This document shows, piece after piece, positions 1 through 10,818 of a stretch of DNA of 64,000 nt. The stretch is from Pomphorhynchus laevis (Eukaryota; Acanthocephala; Palaeacanthocephala; Echinorhynchida; Pomphorhynchidae): assembly GCA_012934845.2 (NCBI GenBank), contig WNNJ02003258.1, forward strand, positions 186,001 through 250,000, given 5' to 3'. The position numbers and the translations under genes are program-made. Each line of letters begins with the position of its first letter. Within the stretch, counting starts at the first letter, position 1. The notes under the pieces were generated by a model. It worked only from the letters and a program-made list of their open reading frames with translations, did not search any database and was not told the origin of the DNA.

Positions 1-1860
1 GGCTGGGCTATCCTACCTTTTCCAGATTGGGATTTTTATCCTATTCTCACAGTCGTTTTGTATTTTTTCCTCTTCGATGACTTGATTGAAGAAATTTGTA
101 ATTCAGGGAACAGGATTCCAACACCTAGCCTTCCATATCTCGGATGAAATGCCATCTGAACCTGCTGCTTTCCATGCCTTCATCTGTCTTATTGCTTCTT
201 CGACTTATTCTGTAACGATTGGGCGTATGGGACCGAGTACTGCTGGAGCTTGTGGGATCGGTGGGTGCGGGAACTCTTTAGTAGAAATTATTTTCGAAGT
301 ATTCACGCCAATTTTCCAATACTGCTGGCCTACTTACGATCATTTTGCCGCTTTTATCATTGACACAATAGAACCTTTCGATATCCTTGGTTTGCTGGTT
401 TCTCCGTTTTACAAATCGAAAGAAGTCTCGTTCTCCATCTCTGGTATCCAGCTTTTTGTTTACCTCCCCATGGTGGATAGCTCGGGTAACAGCGACAGCT
501 TTCTTAGCGTTTCGCTTGCCTTCGAGGTACTTTTGCCAAGCTTTTGGAGATTTGTCGTCCAGGAACTCGTGATACAATCGTTTCTTCTCACATATCTTCA
601 TTTTTACTTCGTCGGTCCAAAGACAAGAATCTTGGTTGATGTAGCGTTTCCCAGGCTTAGTGATCCCCAGTATCTTACGGGCTGCATTGTGAATAATATT
701 TTTTTGTTTTGTTCAAGAGCCGGACCACTACGTTTTTCATGGTGTTTTTTGGGTGACTTTATCTTAAGGACTGTGACTACAGGTCGGTGCTGTGTGGCGA
801 TGGTCTCATATGGTATAACTTTAACGTCGGTCACAGAAGACATATGCCCGCGTTGCACTAGTATAAAGTCGATATGTGATTTATTTTCACCGCTGTAATA
901 CGTTTAGAGCTGAAATGAACGCTTAATGAACCAGGTGTTCGTGATGACAAATCTTGAGAATCCGGAAATTTAATAATACGATCACTATCTTTGTTTCCAT
1001 GGCCATAATCATTTCCTCCATGGCATCGACTTTCTTCAGAAATTTGACCAACGTGACCGTTAATGTGACCTGCAATCACCAGACAATCATCGGCGGGAAT
1101 GTTACGTGTATGATTGTCAAGCATCTCCCAGAAGGAATCCTTCTCTGAAACACTCCGGCCTGTTTGCGGCGCGTAAGCTGAGAAGACATGTATTGTCTGA
1201 TCGTCCGTGATAATAGTGATCTTCATCAGTTGGTCGTCGTAGCGATTAACTTCTCATACAGCATCACGGAATATTCCGAGATGGCGATGCACACTCCATT
1301 GCTGGTCCTGTCAGTTCCATTGTAGGATCAACCACTGTTGTCGGGTTATCCCTCCATATCGTAGGATTTTGCACCGCTCCATCTAGTCTCTTGCAGTGAG
1401 CAAATATCAATTTCTCCTTCTTAGCATCCTTGCAAGCTCTTCTGTATTACCAGTTAGAGTGCCAATGTTAAGCGATGCAATACGAACCTTTTGACCACAT
1501 TCAGTTTTGTTCTTGTTGTTTTGATTTCGCTTTTGCTTTTGAACTTGCGTCTTGGCGTCGTCCTTGCACCTTGAACCCTTGATAATTTCTCTGCAAAACC
1601 GGACCATGTACTGCCGCGTCGATTACGGTGAACGCCCTAGCTGTGTGTTGAGTTTGTAAGGATTTGATCATTGAATTGAGGTAGCGATGTTTTAAGTACG
1701 CCTCATGATCGGCCTGTCGCAAGGTATGTCACCAGGAGGGTGTCCGAGTTTAGCTTATCCCGCAGTTGGCTTACTGCGAGAAGTTCACAGGGGCACCACA
1801 AGGAGGAACGGACACACACCCCAGACACTGAGCGTGATATACAGAAGGAAAATACAGCAT
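1..1860 (-). mobile_element. RTE-like LINE, 5' part, broken, runs off the left edge
   Basis: Read from 1860 down to 1, the minus strand carries pieces of an AP-type endonuclease in the right order. RIASLNIGTLTGNTEEL lies near 1480-1430, LQETRW-GAKS near 1390, SAYAPQTGRS plus VIAGHINGHVG at 1226-858, and PYETIATQHRPV at about 830. From 601 to 278 a charged linker follows (KRNAKKAV, WREYFENNFY), as in RTE-clade elements between endonuclease and RT. The catalytic Asn of the usual GDLNGHVG motif is kept (GHINGHVG), although the Asp is changed. Several frame changes separate the blocks, so this copy is dead. The RT would lie outside the window. The stretch from 1740 to 1860 has no recognisable coding and is taken as its 5' flank. 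The long plus-strand frame at 86-898 is the antisense shadow. Confidence 0.85.
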
Positions 1861-2783
1861 CATTGATGAAAACGTAAGATTGTACTTTTTACGACATATT
1901 AAGATTAGCTGAACATATCAAACAGCAATATGACGATCAAAATCTATAGTGTGTAAAACATTAATCTCTGAGTGACTATCTTTTCCCGCTTACTAAACAC
2001 ACCCAGAGTGTAAGATACATAATTACAAAATTTAATAAATTAAATCCACAAAATATTTAACAAAATTTGTTAGTTTTTATTGCTAATAAATATTTTTTAT
2101 TATATAAAGTATTTTTCATTTTATATAATAGCATATAACATATAAAATAGAATTAAATGTCCGTTTATCTCTACTTCATGCTGTTAAGGTGTAAAAGTTA
2201 ATCAGATCAAATGCTGAGTTAGTTATTATATATTGCCACAGCTTTCGCCTCGTTACGGCTTCGTCAGTGACTCATCTGAAACTTGGAACACATATTAACA
2301 TCGTCACAAATACATTAACTATTAATAACATGATTAATATTTATCATTGCATCGAATCAAGCCAGCCCACCGCCTTGTAGTTATTGTTAAGGCTCTTGTC
2401 GCTATCTGCACCATATAAACATATAAAATATAAAAAATATTTTAACATTTAAAATATGATAAGAATATTTTATATTAAAAAAAACTTATATTTTTATATG
2501 TTAAATGCAAACTTTAAAAATATTAAAGTTTAATAAATGCATATCGATAAGTATAAATAGTGTCGACTTGATTGTCAAATTTGATAAAATTAAATGGATG
2601 ACTCTATCATTTGTTTTTGATCTGAAAATGTCGGAGAAAATAATCGTTTGTCCTTCACAAAGCACAAATGATATCATTTTATTGGCTATTGCTAATAAAC
2701 GAACGAAATCAAATATACTAGAACTAGCACAATTATAGAAATGTCACTGAAAAACTTTCTTAAATCAATAGCTAAACAACACT
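1861..2783. other. AT-rich spacer between the RTE copy and eIF3d
   Basis: No gene is seen. Short open frames, for example a 77-codon one at 2505-2738 on the plus strand, are AT-rich and resemble nothing I know. At 2235-2270 there is a GC-richer patch that could fold weakly and is followed on the minus strand by an ATATATAATAA run. This is faintly like the LINE 3' ends seen elsewhere in the window. Confidence 0.5.
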
Positions 2784-2788
2784 TTATT
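2783..2788 (-). promoter_or_regulatory. Polyadenylation signal overlapping the eIF3d stop
   Basis: AATAAA on the minus strand at 2788-2783 contains the TAA stop codon (2786-2784) of the eIF3d reading frame. If it is used, the 3' UTR would be only some tens of bases long. Another signal further downstream in this AT-rich DNA cannot be excluded. Confidence 0.5.
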
Positions 2789-4814
2789 TAATTAATTGTT
2801 CATTAATAACGGCAGTAGGACTATCACCATCACCCGTAGCTTCAAGGTCCCCGAGTTCAAATTCATTCTGTTCGGCATCGATGCCACCAGCATTAGGTGA
2901 TTCTTGTGGAATTTTATAAATTCTTATCGTTGGCTTTATTGGATCTTTAACGATAACGTATTTGCCATCTGTCTGTTGTGAAAGAAAATCAACGACCCAT
3001 CGAACAATTCCCCATGCATTGTCCATATTTAAATTCATTTGCTTACCAAATTCAGATGGACTAAATGTATGTACGCCTCTGATTACGTGACGAGTCGGAT
3101 CTTTAGGATGTATCCTGCTAACGAAACCAAACTTCATTTGATCGGCCCCGACAAGAATACTGGCCGCTGTCCATTTTGCTAGCTTAAAGTTGTTGTTTTT
3201 CAATTCAGCAGCAAGTACAGCCCCGCGTTGAGTATCAAGCTTGGATCGCCAATCAATTCCATTTGAATATTTACTGTCCCATTCATTAAGAGCATAAATA
3301 TTAATATAATCCAGTTGACTATTTTGTGAATCTGATTTTAATAGTGTTGTTGAACTATCAATAACTGCATCTAAACGGCATCTCACAATTAAGTTCATAC
3401 CATTTTTCAAGTTAAATTGATTATAACGATATCCCACAGCTTCGTTGGCATTTTCCACAAATGGATTATTCCTATCAGACAAACGATGTCGCGTACACTG
3501 CGAATTTGTAGAATTCTCAGCTGTGTACCGCTTTAAAACCTGATATCCAAAATTTGCATTAATCAGCATTGCCTCGTTCGATAGATTCTTTGGTGAGTTA
3601 ACACTGTAATCATCGTCATTCGGAGGATCGTTACTTGTTTCACTCACAGTTAATTCTTCAAAATTGGCCCGTTTATCGAAAAATAACTTGTTCTGAATCT
3701 TGGTTACAATGATGTCCCATGGATACACTGAACGCGAACAACACATAAGTGTTGCTAGAATAGTATCAGTTATGTAAACTTCGCCATCAGCAGTTGTTAA
3801 ATCATTTTCATTCGTTTTCTGTGAAAATTTGCCACCTGTTCTGCAAACTTCTCTTATAATGGGATCGTCCATTGTACTAATGTCGTTAACGATCCGGTGG
3901 CTCATTATAAGACGTTTCTCGGATTTCGTAGAAACATTGTCGTAGCTCTTATCATAATATCCCAGATTACCGATAGAAAATAATGTCTCGGCGTTGGGAG
4001 CAGCCATTGTAAGCTTGGTTAGCTGTGAAAAGTTTACTTCGTCCACGATACACCATTCGGAACGAATTCGAATACTTGGTTCTCTCCGCACTCGATTCTG
4101 TTGAGTCTTCTGTTCTTGTCTATTCCCATATTGCTTTTTAAGTTTCATGATCTGTCGTTCGCGTTCGCGCTCGAGATTTTTAAGGGATTTTGTAGCTTTC
4201 AGCTGGCCAAGAACTGCTTGTGAACCTCCAGAGCCACTGACCTGTGACTGTGATGCACCAATTGCCGATTGAAGATGTTGCTGCTGCATACGATTGTTTC
4301 CATATCGACCACGGAAACCTGATGCATTATATCTGCCACCTCTTCTTGAATAATTTGACTTTGGTAGCTTTGATGTGTCATAAAAAGAAAATCCAGAATC
4401 ATCATCTTCACCGTTGGCAAGGGAGTTAAGTTGATTCGGTTGGGTTTGGTTTTGAACACCACCTGCAGCTTGTCCACTACCAATGCCACCACCTATACGT
4501 TGACTAATGCCACCTGGCCCAGACCCTTGACCTGACATGGCACGTCTATCTGCGGACATCAACCAATCACATATCTTATCACTTCGTTCACTTTTCCTGT
4601 AAACATCATACACACAATTAGACATCCATTGTCTATAAATTTCCGCGTCTGAATCTACTATATTATTAGTGTCATCGGTTACACGACTATCTATTTCATC
4701 ACTTAAATTTGTAAGTTCTGAATTAAGCTCAATCTGAACAAGATCATTGGATCCGATTGGACAGGGACCCCATCCATTAGTATTGCTCATTACTATTAAC
4801 TTTTTCGACAACAT
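2784..4814 (-). CDS. eIF3d: Eukaryotic translation initiation factor 3 subunit d
   Basis: The 676-residue product is eIF3d, the mRNA-cap-binding subunit of the cytoplasmic eIF3 complex that loads mRNA on the 40S ribosome. Recognisable blocks are NGWGPC (residues 13-18), a degenerate SERSDKICDW where the family has SKGDRLGK-DW, LGYYDKSYDNVSTKSEK, TDTILATLMCCSRSVYPWD, LFFDKR followed by LTVSETSNDPP, YRYNQFNLKNGMNLIVRC, LNEWDSKYSNGIDWRSKLD, QRGAVLAAELKNN, NAWGIVRWVVD and KYVIVKDPIKPTIRIYKIP. Animal eIF3d is about 550 residues. The excess is a low-complexity Gly/Gln/Ser-rich insert (residues about 90-210) and an acidic tail. The frame is uninterrupted, so the gene has no intron in its coding part. 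ATG at 4814 opens the frame; the second Met, eight codons on, directly precedes SNTNGWG and may be the real start. It has no coding neighbour within 2.5 kb upstream. Confidence 0.96.
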   Translation of the reverse strand: MLSKKLIVMSNTNGWGPCPIGSNDLVQIELNSELTNLSDEIDSRVTDDTNNIVDSDAEIYRQWMSNCVYDVYRKSERSDKICDWLMSADRRAMSGQGSGPGGISQRIGGGIGSGQAAGGVQNQTQPNQLNSLANGEDDDSGFSFYDTSKLPKSNYSRRGGRYNASGFRGRYGNNRMQQQHLQSAIGASQSQVSGSGGSQAVLGQLKATKSLKNLERERERQIMKLKKQYGNRQEQKTQQNRVRREPSIRIRSEWCIVDEVNFSQLTKLTMAAPNAETLFSIGNLGYYDKSYDNVSTKSEKRLIMSHRIVNDISTMDDPIIREVCRTGGKFSQKTNENDLTTADGEVYITDTILATLMCCSRSVYPWDIIVTKIQNKLFFDKRANFEELTVSETSNDPPNDDDYSVNSPKNLSNEAMLINANFGYQVLKRYTAENSTNSQCTRHRLSDRNNPFVENANEAVGYRYNQFNLKNGMNLIVRCRLDAVIDSSTTLLKSDSQNSQLDYINIYALNEWDSKYSNGIDWRSKLDTQRGAVLAAELKNNNFKLAKWTAASILVGADQMKFGFVSRIHPKDPTRHVIRGVHTFSPSEFGKQMNLNMDNAWGIVRWVVDFLSQQTDGKYVIVKDPIKPTIRIYKIPQESPNAGGIDAEQNEFELGDLEATGDGDSPTAVINEQLIK

Positions 4815-7380
4815 CTAGAGAATATTTAGCAAAACGTTAAAAGTAGTTAAAGTTTTACAAAACAATTCTTTAAAGTAATTGATTTACAAGTATTTCTTTG
4901 CTGTTACAGCGATTTCAAATAATTATCGCACTTGATAGGCATATAATTTGTATGAATAAACGTCTTAACTAGATTTACTAATCAAAATAAACCGATGATG
5001 TCTAAATTTCAAAATTCTTGTTTCTATTCATTTTTAATTAAAATATTAAATACTATCTGATAACATGTTTTAACTAAAATCTGAAATATCAGAAATTCTA
5101 CGGAAATTATTTAGATTAAACCAACAAAAGTACAATACAACTTTCTCAAGATGAAAATTAACTGATTACAACAATTCGCTGTCGATGATAAATGTATCAA
5201 AAATTTCGATTTCAGAAACGTTTCTTACCGTGTAATGTGCGAAAACTAAGTAGTTAAAATTAAAAACTACTCAATATATCATTAGCTGGTTATTTCCCCG
5301 AGAAACAATTTTTACCGGAGAAAGAGCCAACTTATTACATTATCTCCGAACGCAATCTTAAGACACTCAATATATGGAATAAAATAAGAAATAAAACTGA
5401 AGAGCACGTTAAAATATGTTCGTTTAGCTTTAATGCTTGAATATAAAGTATGACGATACATTCAAATAAATTAGATTAATTCACTGAGTATATGTATTTT
5501 GAACTATTTGTAAATTAAAAAAATTTAAGATAATTTATTACTCAGAATTTTAAAAAGCCGACAAATTTATGTATAATTACATCAGCTAACTGAGTCTACG
5601 TATTTTATACTATTTAAAAATTAAAAATAATTCTAAATAAAAAATATATAATTAAATAATAAATTATTATATTAGATTTTATATAATTTATATCAAGTCA
5701 AAATTAAACATTGAAATTTAAAATAAAAGTCAATTTTTATGAATTGACTAATGAATATTAAAAATTATAAAATATTTAAAATTAATATATTATGAACTGA
5801 CAAATTTATGTATAAATTAAAAAAATTAAAACATCAAAACTTAGAAATAATATTCAAAAATAAAATTCATTATTTTTTAAAATAAAAATTAAAATATTAA
5901 AAATTTAATAAATTTTTAATAATTTTATTTTTTAAAATAAAATTATTATTTTTTAAATAAAAATTAAAATATTAAATATTAAATATTTATTATATGATAA
6001 ATTTATGTATAAATATATATATGATATTATTTTTTATTTAACTTTAATGAAATAACATTGAATATATAGAACTGTGGGATATTTAGTTATCAAGTATTGA
6101 ATAACTATTGTCCTTGATAGTTCTTGATATTTGTGAATGGTTTTAGGGCCAAACCCAGCCAAAAAACGTTAAAAACGTTTAAGATTTTGTTATCAATATT
6201 TCTTCCACCAATTGTGGACATCGTCAGGATAAATTGTAAGAACTTAATATAACCAAGACAAATTTCATTGTATAATTTCAATGTTCTTGATATTTATAAA
6301 GAACTTTCGTTCTTGATAGTTCTTGATAGTTATAAGGAACTTGTCTTCTCGATAGTTCTTGATAGTTATCAAGAACTATCAAGTATTGAAGTTCTTTTTA
6401 TAATGAATCTGTATATTTTAGATATTTAGATATAGCCTAAATTTAAAATTGTTAACAATAGTTCATTATAAAGCTTGTTTTACTTTAAACGTATGCACAG
6501 AGTTATTACATATATCCGAAAATAAAAATTAGAATTAGCGCTCTGTTATTTTAAGTTCCCTATTCAATGAATATGTAAATATACATAATATAATCTAAAG
6601 ACCTAATGAACATGCACAAATGATATTCTTCCATTATCAAACCAGCACGTATTACACAGAAGCGTTTAAGAAGTAAAATTTATCCAATCAGCAAAATTAT
6701 AGACATGTGCTATAAAACCAAAAAATACATTTCTAAACTAATATAATACCATTACCCGTGACATAAAATCCGTTATTTTAATAGTGACAACATAAATACG
6801 ATGAAAAAATGTAGTACTCTTTGAGACTACGGATGATTAAGCCATTGAATGAAAAGCATTATCATCGGATGCTTAACCAAATCAACCAGAAAACGTCCGG
6901 AAACCACATCTCTCGCATAAAAAATGAAATTGACCAACCTTTACCTTATAATTATGCATATTGCTGGAATTATTATAGACTAAAGGAAACAAGTTTTATT
7001 TTCTTAACATGCTTTCGATCGTCTAGATCCTATTCAAGTTTCCTTTTAATACTTGAAAAGGATCTAAACAATCAAAAGCTTGTTAACAAAATAAAACTTT
7101 TTTCCTTGAGTTTATAATAATTCCAGTAATATGCATAATAATCCACCATACTCAAATGAAATTCTAATGTATTTATATAATTGTTTACTATTCACCAAAA
7201 AAGCAGACAGTATAATGTTTTTTAATAAAATATTATTACTAATAATAAGAACGAAGAACCGTCTAAGTTTGTGAAAACTCTTCAGCAAACGCCTTGTGCC
7301 ATTTTTCGAGATCGCAGTTAGCCGCTGGTGAACGTAACATGTCCTAGTCACCGACATATAATGTAAAATATAATAATAAT
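4815..7380. other. AT-rich intergenic region upstream of eIF3d
   Basis: No convincing gene is seen. The eIF3d promoter must lie at its left end, but no core element stands out. From about 5440 to 6060 the DNA is very AT-rich, with many runs of A and T. An open frame at 6833-7117 (plus) has no family resemblance. The decamer cluster at 6106-6383 is listed separately. Confidence 0.5.
6106..6383. repeat. TTCTTGATAG decamer cluster ending in a palindrome
   Basis: The decamer TTCTTGATAG and close variants recur in direct orientation between about 6106 and 6366. The cluster ends in a near-perfect palindrome: a 17-base arm at 6348-6364, a 2-base centre, and the complementary arm at 6367-6383 with one mismatch. 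The whole could be a degraded foldback element or a host regulatory repeat. I do not recognise a family. Confidence 0.6.
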
Positions 7381-7668
7381 GTAGTGACTTATTAAAGCCA
7401 CTACGCCTTTCGGCTTGGGCATATAAAAAGATTATAAGATAACAAATATAAAGTCAGAATAGTTGTCTTTCTTATTTCTTGAGCTGCGTAAAATTTCATT
7501 GATTGGTTCAAATTGATTGTACGTGACACAGGTACGCCTCGTCAGCCGAAATAAGCCTACCACCACTTCAGCGTATCTATTGTTTTTAAAGATAAACAAG
7601 ACAAATGAGCACAGTAAAATACATGTAAGAGTGATAAGCATGCTGTGTTTCAAAAATAGCATACACAA
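7381..7668 (-). mobile_element. Possible 3' end of an unidentified LINE
   Basis: A minus-strand frame (7668-7432) ends in a basic segment (NEILRSSRNKK). About 27 bases after its stop come two hairpins: GCC-TTTC-GGC (7405-7414) and a 6-bp stem GTAGTG/CACTAC (7381-7404). These are followed on the minus strand by ATTATTATTATATT. Stem-loops plus a TAA-type tail are how the other LINEs of this window end. The protein piece itself matches no RT family that I can name, so the call rests on layout. Confidence 0.35.
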
Positions 7669-7730
7669 GTTGATGATCGTTCATGTGTGATTTTTCTTTT
7701 TTTATGAAACTTGGGGTGATATCCGTCAAG

Positions 7731-7826
7731 CGAAGCTCTCCAGATTAAAGTGCGCTTACTTGCGAGAGGTCTACGCCAAGCTGTTTAAAATATAATAATA
7801 ATAAATATATAATAAATAAAATAAAT
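7731..7826 (+). mobile_element. LINE-3'-end-like double hairpin with TAATAA tail
   Basis: Two nested stems, CTCTC (7736-7740) with GAGAG (7764-7768) and AAGT (7748-7751) with ACTT (7758-7761), are followed by TCTAC and a run of TAATAATAATAA-like sequence to 7826. The geometry is the same as the 3' ends of LINE-C and LINE-D in this window. No coding sequence can be recognised upstream, so it would be a very short 5'-truncated copy. Confidence 0.35.
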
Positions 7827-7828
7827 AT

Positions 7829-7981
7829 CACTTATCACAAAACATTTTATAAACTACATTACGTTAGTAGCACAATGAAACATTATGCTGTCTGCTTTTC
7901 TGGACACCACAAAAATAGGCAGTATAACGTTTCATTGTGCTACTAACGTAATGTAGTTTATGAAATGTTTAGTGATGAGTG
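7829..7981. repeat. Foldback (MITE-like) hairpin, 53-bp arms
   Basis: The arms at 7829-7881 and 7929-7981 are reverse complements with about four mismatches. They enclose a 47-base loop that itself holds a weaker inverted repeat. The length fits a foldback MITE, or less likely an RNA hairpin precursor. No target-site duplication is obvious because the left flank is a TA-rich tail. Confidence 0.75.
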
Positions 7982-8254
7982 CGCTGCTGTAGGTAAAAAA
8001 GTTAGCTAAATAGAAGAAACACAACGTGCGGTTTCTAAACGGCTCAAGGAACATTAGAGAGCAGCACGAAACCCTTCAGAGCCTTTTACGCCAGCAATAC
8101 ATAGGCTGCGCATTATTCACAACAATATCCAAATGAGAAACCAAAGTGCAGCGCAAAGTTACTCTATCGAGCAGATAACGTTGTGTCGCAAAAACTAATG
8201 GATGCAATCTTAATATCGGGCGCAGATAGCGACAAAAACCTTAAAAGGCGAAAG
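7982..8254. other. Unassigned sequence
   Basis: GC content is close to that of coding DNA, but no frame shows recognisable protein similarity. A stretch near 8216-8240 resembles the reverse complement of about 2385-2412 (both read GCAGATAGCGACAA), so it is probably a dispersed repeat of unknown type. Confidence 0.4.
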
Positions 8255-9303
8255 CTTTGACCTTCCAAAGTATCATCTGTCCTCATGTCCTTGCCCAACA
8301 AAACCTCACTTGCCGATCCCCTGCCTACTAACATATTAAAATCCATATGCTCATCGATATCCCCATTTATCACAACCTTGTTTAACTCGTCCATCCGCAG
8401 TCGTATCTTCCCTTCGCACTAGAAATCCGCAATCGTTCGTCCCCTCCTTAAGAAACAATCGCTCGACCCCTTCCTTCCTTCTAGCTATCGCCCCATTTCA
8501 CTACTCCCTACTCTTTCTAAGCTCTTAGAACGCATCTTCTTAATACAGATCAATGCTTATCTCTCCTCATCTAATATGTACCCTCGTTTCCAATCCGCTT
8601 TCTGCTCTAATCACTACACAGAAATCGCCGGCATAAAAGTTTACAACGACTTACTCAATTCTCGAAACAAGACCCTATATGGTCTTCTTATCTCCCTCGA
8701 CCTCTCCTCCGCATTCAACATTGTCGACCACTCTGTCCTTCTTTCTCGCCTTCGTTATGATTACGGCTTTTCTTCCTCCTCCGTAGCATGGTTTGCCTCA
8801 TATCTATCCGACCGTTCCTTTCGCGTCTGTTCTAATTCATCATCCTCCCCTCCCATCTCTATTTTTTTGCGGGGTCCCATAGGGTTCAGTCCTAGGTCCC
8901 CTGCTTTTCTCTTTTCTGCTTGGCGATCTCTCTCCGTTTATCAAACCTTTCTCCTTTAACGTCATGCAATACGCCGATGACATCCTCATGTATGCTCATG
9001 CACCCGCACATCGCATACACGATATCGGCATTTCTGCCTCCAGCTGTCTTTCTTCTATCTTCAAACATCTCCCCAATCTCCATCTCGTTCTAAACCCCGA
9101 CAAGTCCAAAATAATGTGGATCCTCCCTCGTAAACCAAACATGTCTCCTCCCATTGTATATTTTGCCTCATCGATTATCCCATAGTCCACAATATCACTT
9201 TCTAAGGCTTCCATTTCGATGATCATCTTTCCCTTTAACCCTTCGTCCATGACAAGGTCCGCTCGTCTAACTTAATTCTCCGTGACATCCGCCGTATCCG
9301 TAG
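8255..9303 (+). mobile_element. LINE-A fragment, RT domain, truncated at both ends
   Basis: Starts in the linker before the RT (SSVLMSLPN-like) and runs through the RT: STRFQSAFCSNH-like block, SLDLSSAFNIVDHS (8691-8732), a damaged GVPQGS block at about 8870 and QYADDILMYAHAP (8965-9003). It stops at the CGCCGTATCCG segment without reaching the 3' hairpin. Several indels make it non-coding overall. It abuts a minus-strand ORF1 piece at 9304, and the two sides of the joint (CCGTATCCG and CGGATACGG) form a small inverted repeat. Confidence 0.85.
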
Positions 9304-9745
9304 GTGTCACGGATACGGTGGGGATGGATTGCACATTTTTATCAAATCCATTAACACTTCCTATTCCTAATTCACAAGTTATCTGTTCATTTTCTACACG
9401 ATTTTGAAATGTGTGTAAAATTTTAGTGTATGATTGTTTTGTTTCTCGGTATTTTCTTTTTCTTTTAAGTAGAAATGCGGGGCACATCAATGCTGGTATT
9501 TTTGTATAAATGTTGGAAACACGGGGGTAAAAGATTTTGTGACTGAAAATTAATATGTAGCTTGCCTATCATTCGAGCACAACAGAATCCATAGAAGAAT
9601 AGTTTTGTTGACAAAGAATTTACCATATCTGAACAGGCAATCGTTGCCCAAATATCACAGTCAGTGTGCCGCAGCCAACTTGTTGAGATACATAAAATAA
9701 ATAAATAGATAAATAGATACAAAAGATCTTTACATTTTTCCATAG
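9304..9745 (-). mobile_element. LINE ORF1 N-terminal fragment (Cys4 finger)
   Basis: The minus-strand frame carries TDCDIWATIACSDM and FFYGFCCARMIGKLH. This is the Cys4/PHD-like signature at the start of ORF1 in the CR1-like elements of this window (compare NCNVWTHVAIP and FLCGFCCAALVGKL in the copy at 38254). The first Cys pair is partly lost. A frame change at about 9480 separates a Lys-rich continuation. There is no endonuclease or RT, so it is an isolated 5' piece of a further lineage. Confidence 0.75.
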
Positions 9746-9945
9746 TGTATGATAATAATTGTAAGACAATTAGTTTTCGTTGTCCTTGAAACTCGTTACG
9801 GTAAATTATAATCAGATTAAACAATTAGATTTTTTTTCTTCAAATTTTAACTTGATATAAGTTAGATGAAATCTTAAATAAAATAATTAAATTATCCATA
9901 AATTATAAATTATTATTTATTATTTTTTAGTTATTATATTTTTAT

Positions 9946-9961
9946 TTATCATTATGTTTAA
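9946..9961 (+). repeat. 16-bp direct repeat, left member
   Basis: TTATCATTATGTTTAA here recurs exactly at 11468-11483, bracketing the block that holds the LINE-A deletion derivative and an inverted LINE-A2 piece. It is a candidate target-site duplication, but both copies lie in AT-rich DNA. Confidence 0.5.
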
Positions 9962-10818
9962 CTGTTCCTGATCAAGAATCTTCCACATCGGAATGCAATG
10001 ATGGTTATACCAGCTTTGAAGTTGGATGCGATTCCAAAGATTGCGATGTATGGACACTTGTTCGTGTTAAAATATCCGACCACTCGGTGTATAAACGTAA
10101 ACATTTCACTTGCGGTTTTTGTACATCAGTACGACTACTACAGTTATCCTGCTCATCTACTCCTGTATCACACACGACCACTCAGACCAATGCTGTTTTA
10201 GATGTTTCCCTCGCATCAACACCTGACTTCGCATCATATAATCCCATTATTAAACCTACTCTCTCACACACTCCTCGTTCAACTACGTACCAAACTTCCA
10301 TTAATCTTTCTCATTCTAACAATGCTAACGGTAAAGCTTTTCATCTCGTACCTCCTCTTTCCTATTCCTCCCCCAATCTAAATAAATCTCAAACTTCTTT
10401 ATTCTCTTCACGTACTCCTTACTCGACCTCCCCCGTATCACTTCTAAATAATTTACACCCTTCCATCAAAATCATCTCCAGTAACATTTCGTCTTATCGC
10501 TGTCGGCCCCCCATTGTTCATCAACCTTCCGTTCTCAACGACACCCGCTTCACCTCGCTATCGCTGCGTTCTTGTCATACTCTCTTACTCCACGTTCACA
10601 AAAACTCCAACAACTACGGTATCCGATCCTTCCTTGTCACCGCCCGCTTGCCTAGAATCAACTCGCTCTTGACGACTCCCACGCTTCCTCTTTTATCCCA
10701 TGCAAACACATCATCCGTTCACACCTTCTCGACACATGATTTACATTTTTGTAATGTTGTGGTCATGTGAGCGGTCATGCTAGCACGCATTTGCCACGTT
10801 AAAATAAATCCTTTCTTT
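9962..10818 (+). mobile_element. LINE-A internal-deletion derivative (ORF1 5' half joined to 3' end)
   Basis: The first half is nearly identical to LINE-A ORF1 at 20650-21170 (CDSKDCDVWTLVRVK, FTCGFC finger, then the Ser/Thr-rich linker). Near 10492 it jumps to the last 300 bases of ORF2 (from about HRCRPPIVHQP onward) and continues to a degenerate 3' hairpin (ACGCATTTGCCACG, 10788-10801) and TAAAATAAATCC tail. Everything from the middle of ORF1 through endonuclease and RT is missing. The joint lies at a short shared TTTCG. The 5' end lacks the ORF1 start codon. It could have moved only with help from a complete copy. Confidence 0.85.

Noticed and set aside
86-898. 270-codon open frame on the plus strand
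   Set aside because: It opens with TTG and is the antisense of the RTE-like endonuclease on the minus strand, whose motifs (PYETIATQHRPV and others) are convincing.
2505-2738. Small plus-strand gene of 77 codons
   Set aside because: AT-rich composition typical of the spacer, no recognisable motif, no neighbouring signals.
7381-7420. tRNA or tRNA-derived SINE
   Set aside because: Two small hairpins are present, but there is no cloverleaf, no A/B box pair and no CCA-type end.
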